Positions 50,301 to 61,652 of a stretch of 64,000 bases of DNA are shown one piece after another. The translations under genes and the position numbers were made by a program. This stretch comes from Lottia gigantea (taxonomy: Eukaryota; Mollusca; Gastropoda; Lottiidae): assembly GCF_000327385.1 (NCBI RefSeq), contig NW_008711143.1, positions 669,382 to 733,381 of the forward strand. The letters are read 5' to 3'. A model generated the notes under the pieces. That model searched no databases, was not told the DNA's origin, and worked only from the letters and a program-made list of their open reading frames with translations. The stretch's first letter is position 1; each line of letters opens with the position of its first letter.

Positions 50301-53300
50301 CAGTCGGGTAAATATAGAAACAATTATTATAGATGATACACCTGTTAGCCAGTCTCAGTTCAGTCGGGTAAATATAGAAACAATTATTATAGATGATACA
50401 CCTGTTAGCCAGTCTCAGTTCAGTCAGGTAAATATAGAAACAACTATTATAGATGATACACCTGTTAGCCAGTCTCAGTTCAGTCAGGTAAATATAGAAA
50501 CAACTATTATAGATGATACACCTGTTAGCCAGTCTCAGTTCAGTCGGGTAAATACAGAAACAATATTATAAATAATATCTACTACTATTAGACAAGTTGA
50601 TTGTACAAGATTGTTATATTGAATTGAAAGTTATTCAATACATGAGTTCTGAAGATCATAGTCCTTCGCATAACTACAATTTCAAATTTCAATCGGGTTT
50701 TCCATCTTCCTTTGAATATTTTTTAGATGGATGCTCCTGAACCCCATCTACCTGGTATGCCCTCGCCTCACAAATTACGTGGCAGTTTTCTGAATAAAGC
50801 TGTATCTCCCAACATTAAACATTCTCCTTTAAAACATCCTACCCATGATACCAAACCTGTTAATTCAGCCAAGAAAAAGCTAGCTATTGATGGTCTCACT
50901 AACAACGTAAGTCTTCTTTAGTAGATTTTGCCGAATTCTACATTGATATAATAAAGAATAAAACAATGAATACAAAAGGAAGTGCACATTAGACAATGTG
51001 ACGATGGAAATAGCAGACAGGTGTTTATTATAATATCAAACTATTGTTTTGTTAACCCTTGATAAATGGTCATGATATTAACTTGACTTGCAGACTCTTG
51101 TTTTAAATCAATAGATATAAAATAATAAATCATGCCAGCACATGACTTATTTTCACACATAGTTTTGGAATCAGTTTTTCCCCTTAAAAAGTATGCATTA
51201 ATACATTCAGCTGAATCTACTGTAATACTATATGACCATTTGTCAAGTGTTTCAACTCTGAAGTACCTGTTTCACTAGTGTACTGGTAGCATATTCCCTC
51301 CTACTAGAAGAATATAATGACTTTATCTGAGATTTACCATTGTTTCTAGGACTATGTTGTGATTCAAGCATCACCAAAGAAACCTCGTATTTTGACAGAG
51401 CATCAGAAAGAAGCTTTGAAAGAAAAACGGTGAGTATAGGATCAAAGACAATAGATACAATTTCAGAATCAATTATGTATGGGTGTTGATATTAAAGGGA
51501 AGTAAAATGATACTCAAGATACAGTAGTTGAAAAGTGCTGTATAATATAAATATATAAATGTTCTGTTGATAATTTCAGATTGATACCAGTTATGTATAA
51601 TAATTTAGACCAATCTCAATCATTAGATATATCAATACTACAACATTTTAATACACAAAGTCAATCTCAACCAGGGTAAGTATACTAGACTTTCTATTCG
51701 TATATAAGATCTCTTTGCACCTATCAGTATATTCATCTTGTCTTCTGCTTGACATTTCATGTTATTATTAAAAGTTGTCTTTAAAATATGTACAATGATT
51801 GTACTACTATCCTTTTAATTTTAAGCTGCAGCATGAAGATGAAAAGTGCCATTCAATAATGGTGTATTAGTACGATGATGTATAATCTGGTTATTTTGAA
51901 TCTGAACCATGTTTCACGATATCTTAAAGATCTTTTAAGAATACAGCAGTTTGATTCCTTTATATAGCTAGATTTATAATTGATAGTTTCTCACCTATAA
52001 GATGACTGCAAGACTAATCATTTTACGTTCAGATTTTGTAAAATTAGCTGATGATTATAATCAGTTTGTTATATTTTATTTCTAGTTCTGTTATAGAAGT
52101 TGAACCATCACAATGTAGTGAGGAAGTAATAGTGATACCTTCGAGTCAGTCCGAGTCAAGCCAACAAACGGTATGTAATATGTTTCAACTGGCCTTCATT
52201 TTTATGTCTACAAGGTAATAGTGTTTTATTGTGTTCATTTACTGATTAATAATAACAACTTGAATTGGGTCGTAACTTTTGACAAATATCATGATGATTT
52301 GTTGTAGAATGAAGAGAAAATAAAATCACTAGAAAATTCTACCAAACTTGCTGAAGATGATACAGCAGAGTTTAAACAACCAACTCATGGTAGAAGAAGA
52401 TCTGTTCGATTTTCATGGGATGAAGATGAGATTAAATCCTCTCAAGGAAAATCTTCTAGTGAAAAGTCTCAAGATAATGAATCTAATAAAATGGTGGATT
52501 TCGTTTCACCTTTAAGTTCTAGCTTGAAACAGAATGTAGAAGGTGCCATTGGTGTTAGAACATTCGAAACTACTGGAAGTAAAAGTAGCTCATCACCAGA
52601 AGAGGTAGTAGATAAAACTGTCAAAAGTCCTGAAAAGGCTGGTTCACAAAGTATTCTCTCCTCAAGACTACCAGCTGTTGAAAGTTCGCCAAGCCCTGTG
52701 TTTGTTACTAATAAGTCATTCAGTCAGTCACCAAAACATGGTACTAAACATTCACCACAAAGAAAAGCCAGTAGTCAAGAATCAAGAAGTACTTCTAAGT
52801 CTCCCCAACAAAAATCACCATCTAAATTTAATCTAGATAGTTGGGTAGTTCGATCACCTTCAAAAGGGTTTTTACAAGATTTGGGTACTGATGACGACAT
52901 TGAGGAAGCCGAAACATCCAAAATTTTATCTGAAACATTAGTAGAGGACACGCAGTCACCAACAAATTTCCAAAGATCAAATAACTTTTTGGAAAATACA
53001 AATTTATCACCCACTCCAAGTTGTAACTTATTTGAAACCTCAGAAGTAGCTTGTGTACCAGACAGTCCCGAAACTGTTCCAGATTCCACTGAACTTTTAC
53101 CAAATGCTGTTGTGAAAATTCAAAAATTGACAAAAATGGATCTTAAAAAATACTCCACTGGGACAGATGACAATTCCACATCGAGTTCTGATTCAGAAAT
53201 TAGGTTTATTATTAATAAAGTTGCAAATGACATTGAGGGCTCTGAAGGATTTGTCAGTAACTCAGCAAAATTGGAAAGATCAGATTCCTTAGGATTTTTT

Positions 53301-56300
53301 ACCAAAGATAGTTGTACTGAATTGGATGATATCGCTCCCACAGATTCAGCAAGAGGAATATCTCAACTGCTTACAGCATCACAAAAAGATCAGCTGGAAA
53401 ATGTCAATACTGATGACTCAATGCTATTTGGAGTGTCACAGAGTCAATGTTTCTTAAAGTCTAAAACTGCTGCAGAGAAGGATAATCAAGAGAAGGCAGT
53501 TGGGTATGACCCTACTACAGAAAATACTTTGAAAGACACAATGTCTCAAGACAGCAAGGAGAGTGAATTGAAAAGTTATAGTCAAACTCATAAAAGTAGT
53601 CAACAGTCTTCATCAAGTGATAGCCATTCAGATAGTGATTATGATCCTACAAAGGTATCAACATTTAATGAAGATCATACCAAAAATAAAAGGAAGCAAA
53701 TGACTCCCAAGAAATCTCCAGCAGTTCTTACTCCACGTCGAACTCCTCGACGTCACAAGAAACGTAAACACTTTGATATAGAAGGCAAGGATGAGAAGAA
53801 TGTGGCAGATTCATCAAATAAAAAATCTAAACTTGAAAGTATAATGGAAGAAAAAATGGAAATTGAAGCAGAACTGATTGAGAAGGGGAACACATCGCCT
53901 GAAAAACAGAAAACTGACTGTGAGAGTCTGCCCAATGATCTAAAACCTGACACGAAGGATGAAAGTAAAGTCACTAATGAGTTTTCTGAAGATCTACTTT
54001 CAGAGACCATGGAGTCTCAAAAAGAAGTGACAGAACAGACCCCAGAAGGCAAGAAACCAGTTAAAGAAGGAAAAAGGAAAAGTACAACAAAAGAGAAAAT
54101 GGCTGTTGCCAAACGAAGATCTTCTAGGATGAATGAGGAAGGAAATAAGTCCAGGAAACAATTGGAAGAAGGCTCTCAGAAAACTGTTGGAGAGAAAATA
54201 GTGCAGAAAGACAAACCAAGTGAAAAGGAAGATAAAGAAATGGAAAAATCAAAAGATTCTGAAGATCTACAAAATATTAAGTCTTGTGTTGTTGAATTGG
54301 AAGACCCTTATGAATCAGATTTTAAAGTCAGTAGACCAACAAGAAGTCGTAGACATAAAGACAAGGATGATGTCACAGACAGCCAACAGTCTTCTCAATC
54401 CTCAACCACATCTCAAACATCCTCTAAGAAATCAAAGAGTTTAAGGACTACAAGGAAGACTTCTAATGTGTCTTCTCCAAAAACTCATAAGTTACGCTCT
54501 TCTGGGCTCGTTTTACAGACCCGAACATTGCGTGATGGTAAAACGATCACCCTGGCTAAAGTGTCACCCATAGTGAAGCGGAAAAAAGAATTGAAAAAAA
54601 CTCGATCAGCTAAGAATTTAAAAGGAGAAGATAATTCAGATGCTGAAAGTGAAATTTCAATTCAAAGTGATCAAGCAAAGAAGGATATAGTGGATATGGT
54701 AAAGGAAAATACTGAAACTGATGACATTGATGAAGCAGATTCTGCCTTGGAGAAATCAGAATCTGCAGAAATTGATGTTAATAATTCAGATGTGTTCAGT
54801 AGTCTTTTGACTGGTCCTATAGTTGTGAACAATGACTCTGATGAAAGCTCAGATCGAAATATGAGTGACAATGAAAATAAAAAACCTTCAAATTCTGATG
54901 ATGAGGTCACTAAATTGAAAGACATCAATGAAAATATCCCTGTCAATACAAGTAAAGATAGTGACAAAATATTAGAGAACAGCTCAGTCTTGAAGTCTAT
55001 TGTTAAAGAGCAAGAAAATCTTTTGAACAAGGAGACAACTCATTCTCCCAAAAGAGATGATGAAACACCAAGGAAATTCAAACATGCCAAAAAGAGGTCA
55101 CTGACGACTTTGATGAATTCAGACTCAAAGGTCATTGGATTGAACAGATTAGGCTCAAGACCACTGATGTCTGCTCGAGGATTCAATATAGTAAGACGAA
55201 GCATTCTTCAACAGCGTAGTATGACAGATAACCAGACCGAATCGAAATCGAAATCTGGCAGTTGGAGTCTAAGTGGACATTTAAGGTCTCCTTCAGCCTC
55301 CCCATCCACTGGTATATTAAAACGTCGTTTGAGCACCAATGAACTACATTCCAACTCACCATCCCCTCCCTCTAAGGTGAGCCCTATAACTTCTGTTACA
55401 TTGAAAACCACTTGCTGATCAGTAGGGGAAGTTATAAGTTACATTTGTTCTTATTCAACAACATTTTATGTAATATATGTCCTTAAGAAAATGTAACTTA
55501 TTAGTGGAATGAAGTATTAAATGCTTTGTTGTTAGTGGAATTTGTCTTATTTCAGCAAAGAAGAGTATCATTCGCTACTCCAATAATAGCAGGTGCTAGT
55601 CCTAGTAAAACAGTTGATAGTATTAATACTAAACCACCATCACCACTGATTACCAATACCCTTACACAAATTACATTTACTGGTAACAAGGTAGGTTTTT
55701 ATCAATAAAACTGAATTTATATCTACCTCAGTCTGTAATTGTTAATACTGATAGGACAGCATAATGATGAAAATATTTTCTTTGGTGTGGTTTTAACTAC
55801 CTAATATGATTGTGTAAATTGGGTTTTTTATTTAATGCAAGCTGAATATAATAGTGACTCGACAAAGGCAATCACTGAAGGACTGGAAAATTGTACAAGA
55901 ACTATATGATATGAATTCTTTGTCATTGTAGTTTGCTCTTGGTTCTCCTAGTCATAGAAAAAGTAAACATTTTGAACAGGTATGGAAACTCTTTTTTCTG
56001 TATTAAATGTTATAAATTCATAGTTTTCCATTGATTAATATACACTAAGGAAAGGGTGTTCATTCATCTACATTGAAGCAAATACCTGTGTGTACAGTTG
56101 TATGGTTGATGTTATCCAATTTTTTTTAAAAATAGCTCAAAATGGATCAATTGCAGATAAATATCTTTAATGAATATTCTATAACCGTTAATCGTTTGGT
56201 AATAAAGTTATATAAAACTTGATGCAAAAAAAGTTATTTATATATTTCAGATACAAGATTCAGAGACGCCTAACAGTCAATCACAACCATATAAAAGTAC

Positions 56301-59300
56301 AGATGAGACTGAATTAAGTGCCATGGGACCAGCTTTCCCTGATTATACAGACTGTGATGAACCTGTAGAAAAAATATTAAAACATTTAACATCTTCTGTA
56401 TGGTAGGTCATTTTGTTTTTGCTTGTTAAACAATATACTTCAATAATCAAATGTACTGTTATAAGTCAGTTTCAAACTATTCTGCAGAAAAAATTACAAG
56501 TTTTAAAGGGACTTTTTATTATTGTGTTTCTTTTTTAAAATTTTTTTTTATATAAGCCCACATTATAATGTGGTCGTATATATTGACCCCTGTCCGTCCG
56601 TTTGTCTGTCTATCCACAATTGGCTTGTGAACACAATAGAGACTACAGTTTTTATCCGATTTAAATTAAATTTGGTGTGAATATTTATAATGATGAGATC
56701 TTGAACAAGTTCGAATTTTGCTATCTTTCGATGAATGTTTTTTTTAAGTTATTGCCCTTGACTCAAAATTTGTTTGTGAACACAATAGAGACTACAGTTT
56801 TCATCTGAGTTAAATGAAATTTGGTGTGATCATTTATTATGATGAGATTTTTGACAAGTACAAGTACGTTTTTTGAGTTATTGCTTGTGACTTAGGAAAA
56901 CACATCAATATATGTTGGCTTGTGAACACGATAGAGGTGACAGTTTATGTCAGAATTATATTAAATTTTTTGTGTTTGATTAAATCAACAATATCTTGCA
57001 CATATTATTATATTGGTGACCGCCCTTGAAAATGTATCGAGCATGGCAACCACTTATTAAAATCTTGAATATTTTAGATCTGTTCTATATCTTGAATCTT
57101 TTTTTGATGCTATGGGCTTGTTGACATCTCTTGTATCATAGATAATACTCCTATTTTTATCATTGAATTTCAGGTCTAGAGGTTTAGTACAACTAATAAA
57201 ATCTAATGCTCACAATATAAATANNNNNNNNNNNNNNNNNNNNNNNNNNNNNNNNNNNNNNNNNNNNNNNNNNNNNNNNNNNNNNNNNNNNNNNNNNNNN
57301 NNNNNNNNNNNNNNNNNNNNNNNNNNNNNNNNNNNNNNNNNNNNNNNNNNNNNNNNNNNNNNNNNNNNNNNNNNNNNNNNNNNNNNNNNNNNNNNNNNNN
57401 NNNNNNNNNNNNNNNNNNNNNNNNNNNNNNNNNNNNNNNNNNNNNNNNNNNNNNNNNNNNNNNNNNNNNNNNNNNNNNNNNNNNNNNNNNNNNNNNNNNN
57501 NNNNNNNNNNNNNNNNNNNNNNNNNNNNNNNNNNNNNNNNNNNNNNNNNNNNNNNNNNNNNNNNNNNNNNNNNNNNNNNNNNNNNNNNNNNNNNNNNNNN
57601 NNNNNNNNNNNNNNNNNNNNNNNNNNNNNNNNNNNNNNNNNNNNNNNNNNNNNNNNNNNNNNNNNNNNNNNNNNNNNNNNNNNNNNNNNNNNNNNNNNNN
57701 NNNNNNNNNNNNNNNNNNNNNNNNNNNNNNNNNNNCATTAATTTCAACCTTATTTTTCATCAATTCCCACTTAATTCTCATCAATTCTCATCTAGTTCTT
57801 ATCAATTTCATCACATTTCTCATCAATTCCCACCTAATTCTTGTTAATTTATTTCTATTTTTTATCAATTCCCACTTAATTTTTATCAATTCCTATTTAT
57901 CTTGCCTAATTCTTACCAATTCCCACCTAATTCTTCTCAATTTCAACCTATTTCTTATCAATTCCCACACAATACTTAAAAATTTTAACCTATGTTTCAT
58001 CAATTCCCATCAAATTCTTATCCATTTCAACTTATTTTTCATCAATTCCCACTTAATTTTTATCCATTTCAACATATTTCTTCTCAATTTCAACCTATTT
58101 TTCAATTCCCACCTAATTCTTATCAATTTCAACCTATTTTTCATCAATTCCTATCTATTTTGCCTAATTCTTACCAATTTCATCTTATTTCTCATCAATT
58201 CGCACCTAATTCTCATCAATTCTCACTTAATTCTCATCTAGTTCTTATCAATTTCAACACATTTCTCATCAATATCCCACTGAATTTGTATCAATTACCA
58301 CCTATCTTGCTTAATTCTTACTAATTTCAACCTATTTCTCATCAATTCCCACTTAATTCTCATCTAGTTCTGATCAATTCCCACCTAATTCTTATCAATT
58401 TCAACCTATTTCTTCTCAATTCCCACTTAGTATTTATCAATTCCCACCTATCTTGCCTAATTCTTACCAATTTCGTCTTATTTCCCATCAATTTCCTCTT
58501 ACTTAGTTCTCATCAATTCCCATCTAATTCTTATCAATTTCAACCTATTTTCTCATCAATGCCCACCTAATTCTTATCAATTTCAACTTATTTTTTTTTA
58601 TCAATTCCCACTTAATTTTCATCAATTCCCACCTAATTCTCATCAATTCCCATCTAGTTCTTATCAATTTCCACCTAATTCTCATCAATTTCCACATCAG
58701 TTCTCATCAATTTCTCATCAAGTTCTCATCAATTTCAACCCATTTCTCATCAATTCCCACTTAATTCTTACTAATTTCACCTTATTTTTCATCAATTCCC
58801 ACCTAATTCTTATCAATTTCAACCAATCTTTACTAATTTTTACAAATTTCGTCCTATTTCTCATCAATTCCCACTTAATTCTCATCTAGTTCTTATCAAT
58901 TTCAACACATTTCTGATCAATATCCACTTAATTTTGATCAGTTCCCACCTATCTTGCCTATTTCTCATCAATTTCCTCTTACTTAATTCTCATCAATTTC
59001 CACCTAATTCTCATCAATTCCCACTTAATTCTCATCAATTTCCACCCAATTCTCATCAATTCCCATCTAGTTCTCATCAATTCCCACTTAATTCTCATCA
59101 ATTTCCACCTAATTCTCATCAATTTCCACCTAATTCTCATCAATTCCCACTTATTTCTCATCAATTTCCTCTTACTTAATTCTCATCAATTTCCACCTAA
59201 TTCTCATCAATTCCCACTTAATTCTCATCAATTTCCACCCAATTCTCATCAATTCCCATCTAGTTCTCATCAATTCCCACTTTATTCTTACTAATTTCAA

Positions 59301-60261
59301 CTTATTTTTCATCAATTCCCACTTAATATTTATCGATTCCCACCTATCTTGCTTAATTCTTACCAATTTCAACCTATTTCTCATCAATTCCCACCTAATT
59401 CTTATCAATTTCAACTTAATTCTCATCAATTCTTATCTAGTTCTTATCAATTTCAACCTATTTCTTACCAATTCCCACTTAATTCTCATTCAAAGCAGAT
59501 AAGTATACTATATTATAGATCTTTCTCTGTTTATTGTTTCAGATAAGGACAGATTAGAAACTGTAACAGAAGAAGATGAAGAAGAATTACCCAGTGCTGA
59601 TGAAGCCTTGCGGAAATTAGCTGATGACATCCATCAATCTGAAGGTATAGTGGAACAAAGAAATTTTTGCCCATTCCAAACATTTGCATGATATGTCTGC
59701 TTTATTTTTACTTTGTGTAACTTGGAATAAACAAAATTATTTAACAGAATAAGTCTTGCTTGGTTGGTTTAAATTTTTATTTATTCTATTCAAAATAGAA
59801 CTCCCAGAAATGCTTGACTATAAGTACTATAGTTTTAATTTTTAATAAATAAACAGTAAACCTACCAAAGGATTTGTAAAACCAATCAAGTTTTTAGAAG
59901 GATAATTTCGGTTCTCAAGAATCCTGTCTACCAGCATTTTGCCAAACCTCAGTACATTGATTTCTTAAGGATTATCTGTACCCATTTACATGTCCACATA
60001 ATTGTGATTATTTTTTCAGATTGTGATTCTGAGGATGTGTTAAAATTGAGTCAGAGTTCAGATAGTGACAATAAAACTGAAAATACGACAACAGAGGATT
60101 CTAGTGCTATGATTTTATTGGATAACTTTGTGAAGGAATCTGACAATTTCTCAAAACTGTCCAGTCGAGAGCTATTTCAACTACATCAAAAACTTGCCAT
60201 GTGTACCAATAAAGTTATGATGGCAATGATGAAAAAATCTAATTCACCATTTAATACTTGA
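38303..60261 (+). CDS. RIF1: RIF1 (Rap1-interacting factor 1), about 33 exons, interrupted by an assembly gap
   Basis: RIF1 governs replication timing with protein phosphatase 1 and steers double-strand break repair with 53BP1 (family knowledge). Signs here, in order: N terminus with LPSLLNTLESP; VLGFCLHDLELV and TRGLWILSKQN (HEAT region); SFKAWKELINNFAMNP; LWRLWSVIANRL; TEHQKEALKEKRLIPVMYNN; a huge disordered exon; PP1-docking ILK and RVSF motifs; and a C-terminal module (SSVWSRGLVQLIKSNAHNI, then SRELFQLHQKLAMCTNKVM). The readable part is about 2,390 residues, with more hidden in the gap, similar to 2,472 in human. All read junctions are GT-AG with matching phases. Stop at 60259-60261; AATAAA at 60281-60286. 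Introns hold a hAT MITE, SINEs and a splice-donor array. Confidence 0.96.
40637..41647 (+). mobile_element. hAT-type non-autonomous transposon, RIF1 intron 6
   Basis: Perfect 8-bp duplication CTAAAGAC (40629-40636 and 41648-41655). Inverted ends: left TAGTGTTGAAACGGTTAA, right in reverse CAGTGTTGAAACGGTTAG, the usual hAT pattern. Length is 1,011 bp and no transposase is present. Internally there is another inverted pair, ATACCAGTTG (about 41252) and CAACTGGTAT (about 41322), able to form a hairpin. ORFs at 41249-41489 (minus) are short and unrecognised. Confidence 0.92.
42795..42910 (+). repeat. Degraded SINE body fragment, RIF1 intron 9
   Basis: TCTCTCTTGTCAGTGACACAGG through CCTTGTGTGCTCCATGTGTA follows the order of the middle of the SINE at 45131-45475 (TCTCCCTGTTAGTGATGCAGG, CCCCGTATGCTACAGG). 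Diverged, no head or tail seen. Confidence 0.5.
45131..45475 (+). mobile_element. tRNA-derived SINE, nearly complete, RIF1 intron 15
   Basis: The head has an A box in GGTGGCTCAGTGAGTTAG and a B box in GGGTTCAATCCCGG at tRNA-like spacing (45138-45197). The body includes GCACGTTAAAGATCCCTCGA and CATCGCACCCTGCATGGCGT; it ends near AGAAAAGTAGAAAGTAAA. The layout is that of a tRNA-headed SINE with a conserved central part, as known from molluscs and other invertebrates. Parts of the same family appear at 12785, 42795 and 47575. Confidence 0.8.
46445..46960 (+). repeat. Interspersed repeat with GTCCGTC tract, RIF1 intron 17
   Basis: Begins with a small hairpin (GCCCACAT-CTCTCT-ATGTGGACG), then CCCTGTCCATCTGCCCGTCG, and three diverged internal copies of CTTGTAAACGCTCTAAAAAC with following AAATGAAATT-type sequence. 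A related copy lies at 56545-57060. Family unassigned. Confidence 0.65.
47570..47645 (+). repeat. Degraded SINE 3' fragment, RIF1 intron 18
   Basis: CCTTGTGTGCTACAGGCTTA through AAAGATTCCTCGATAGTTGG and AGAGAGGCTAAC follow the 3' half of the SINE at 45131-45475. Confidence 0.55.
49076..50570 (+). repeat. RIF1: 60-bp tandem array across the RIF1 exon 22 donor (about 24 units)
   Basis: Each 60-bp unit holds sequence encoding ETTIIDDTPVSQSQFSQ followed by CAG/GTAAAT, the exon's 5' splice site. There are about 24 full units and one short one (near 49921-49950); most are identical or differ by one or two bases. Exon 22 can end at the first unit (49135) and join exon 23 (50727) in frame. The frame stays open through seven units, with a stop at 49505-49507 in the eighth, so donors at 49135, 49195, 49255, 49315, 49375, 49435 and 49495 would all keep frame. 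A few units have altered donors (CGG/GTAAAT, CAA/GTAATT). Copy number may be affected by assembly. Confidence 0.95.
50727..52170 (+). other. RIF1: RIF1 exons 23-26
   Basis: Exons 50727-50906 (MDAPEPHLPGMPSPHKLRGS), 51350-51429 (DYVVIQASPKKPRILTEHQK), 51580-51675 and 52086-52170. The ILTEHQKEALKEKR and PVMYNNLD stretch corresponds to the conserved ILTDHQKEVLKTKR and PAMYNNLD of vertebrate RIF1, marking the end of the folded N-terminal part. Confidence 0.93.
52308..55376 (+). other. RIF1: RIF1 exon 27: 1,023-codon disordered exon with an RVxF-like site and SILK-type site
   Basis: One exon of 3,069 nt, as in vertebrates where a giant exon encodes the disordered middle. Composition is rich in Ser, Lys, Asp and Glu with many SP and SQ sites, fitting phosphorylation control. 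Near its start is GRRRSVRFSWDEDE (52398-52412 encodes RSVRF), an RVxF-like PP1 docking motif. Near its end is STGILKRRLS (ILK at 55314-55322), the SILK-type docking motif next to the RVSF of exon 28. A basic patch KRKKELKKTRSAKNLK lies near 54580. Confidence 0.94.
56545..57060 (+). repeat. Interspersed repeat with GTCCGTCCG tract, RIF1 intron 30
   Basis: Same plan as 46445-46960: hairpin GCCCACAT-TATA-ATGTGGTCG, then CCCTGTCCGTCCGTTTGTCT, then diverged internal repeats of GGCTTGTGAACACAATAGAG followed by TAAATTAAATTTGGTGTGA. Such modules are common in mollusc introns; class not assigned. Confidence 0.65.
57224..57735. other. Assembly gap (512 N) inside RIF1
   Basis: The gap cuts RIF1 exon 31 after codons for KSNAHNIN and ends inside the 21-bp satellite that follows. 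It probably hides the rest of exon 31, perhaps another exon, and part of the array. Confidence 0.98.
57736..59490. repeat. 21-bp satellite array, RIF1 intron
   Basis: Around 80 imperfect copies of a 21-bp unit (AATTCTCATCAATTCCCACT plus T). As 21 is a multiple of 3, long frames with a seven-residue period (NSHQFPP/NSHQFPL) appear on the plus strand and matching ones on the minus strand; these are by-products of the repeat. The array touches the assembly gap and likely caused it. Confidence 0.93.
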
Positions 60262-60376
60262 GGTACAGGTACTAATGCATAATAAACATACAATCAAACC
60301 TAGAAAACTCTCATTCTGTTTCTGCACATAAAATCATAATTATGTTACACAACGAGGATAATTATTTGATGTGGTA

Positions 60377-61188
60377 CAGTGGTGTAACCTATTTTCGTGG
60401 ATATAAGGATTCAACACCGAATTTCGTCAAAGTTAAAAAAACGAAAAAAAAATTTTATGTCTTAGAAGTGTCCTCAGATATTCTACAAAATAATTAAAAT
60501 TGGTTTATTTCTATTTTCTTAATGAATCCTTCACTTTGACCCATATTTCATGAGCAACCAACTCGGTAACGGCGGCAGAATGCGTCACCTATTTTCATGT
60601 ACAGTGATTGATCTATAAATAAGTCTAGAAAAACACGGTGTATGGATACCAGGTGGTATAATTAACTTCTCTTAGTATTTATCTTTAATATCAATTCATT
60701 ATAACTAGTGACAATTCCTTCAAAGAACCCAATTTTAAAAAAAAATAGTGACTGACAAAATATGATACGTAGCGTAATTTATTGCTAAAAGTCAGTGAAA
60801 TAACATAAGAATACGGTCCACTTTGTGTTCCGTAGAAATTTTCTGCTGACACGGAATCTGCTAGTTGATCACGTGACTTCATTCGTTGGACTACATTCTA
60901 GCAGACGACACTTGGAATTCCGGGATTATAAGGAAATTCGACCGATAAAAAATTGTGACGTTTGGTAATAACTGAAATCCGCCATTTTGTATTTGTCAAA
61001 GTATACATTAATACATTTTACCTTTCTTGAAACTACTGGATTCGTTCTACTAACTGATATTGTAGAGAAAACCCATGTTTATCAAAACAAACTAATGTGG
61101 AGGTCGCGCAAGGTCGCTCATGTAAATTATTAATCCTTTCCGGAAATCCACGAATAATAGGTTTCCACGAAATTTGGTTACTTGACTG
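60377..61188 (+). mobile_element. Tc1/mariner-type MITE, copy 3 (812 bp), between RIF1 and METTL6
   Basis: Same family and orientation as 9334-10156, with TA at 60375-60376 and 61189-61190. It lies about 90 bp past the RIF1 poly(A) signal, in the space between two convergent genes. Confidence 0.92.
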
Positions 61189-61652
61189 TATATTCTTAAC
61201 ATCAAAATGACTTGTTTAGTCTTAGTGGACTTCAGCGAATTTCATAGAAAATCAAAATCTTTTATTTTGTTATTAAGTACTTACTACATTACTTAACATT
61301 TTGACTGAAAATATTATGTTTTTAGATGGTTATGGTGTTTGTTATATATTTGATTATTTGTGACCATTCATATATAGTTTTGAAAGATCAAGAATAGTAC
61401 TTGTTTTATATGTTAACTGGTAATATTTTAAAGAGAACAAATCATGTAAATGTATTGATATTTTTATTATTGTATGATTTTAGTATGAGAATAAATGATT
61501 TTACATTGATAAATAAAATTTGAAATGTTTCAATATAGTATGTTCTCTACATGCAAAATGAATTGGTCCTATGCAATCATTCTTTACTTATCAACAAACC
61601 AGTACACTCCTAACTATGATTTACACCTTGACTGGGTTCAAAGTATAGTAAA

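Larger units (their letters stand above)
55556..60261 (+). other. RIF1: RIF1 C-terminal exons 28-33 with PP1-docking RVSF
   Basis: Exons 55556-55690 (QRRVSFATPIIAGASPSK; RVSF at 55562-55573), 55932-55979, 56251-56402, 57174 into the gap, 59543-59644 and 60020-60261. RVSF is the canonical PP1 docking motif of RIF1, which counters DDK phosphorylation of MCM at origins. The part after it corresponds to the vertebrate C-terminal DNA- and BLM-binding region. Phase arithmetic fits if the gap hides the rest of exon 31 and perhaps further exons. Confidence 0.92.

Noticed and set aside
52775-55411. Several minus-strand frames of 67 to 119 codons
   Set aside because: They overlap the RIF1 giant exon, whose plus-strand frame is continuous for 1,023 codons and matches the family.
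57992-59546. Several frames encoding NSHQFPL-type heptads, and matching minus-strand frames
   Set aside because: Direct products of the 21-bp satellite; they are in a RIF1 intron and open on both strands.
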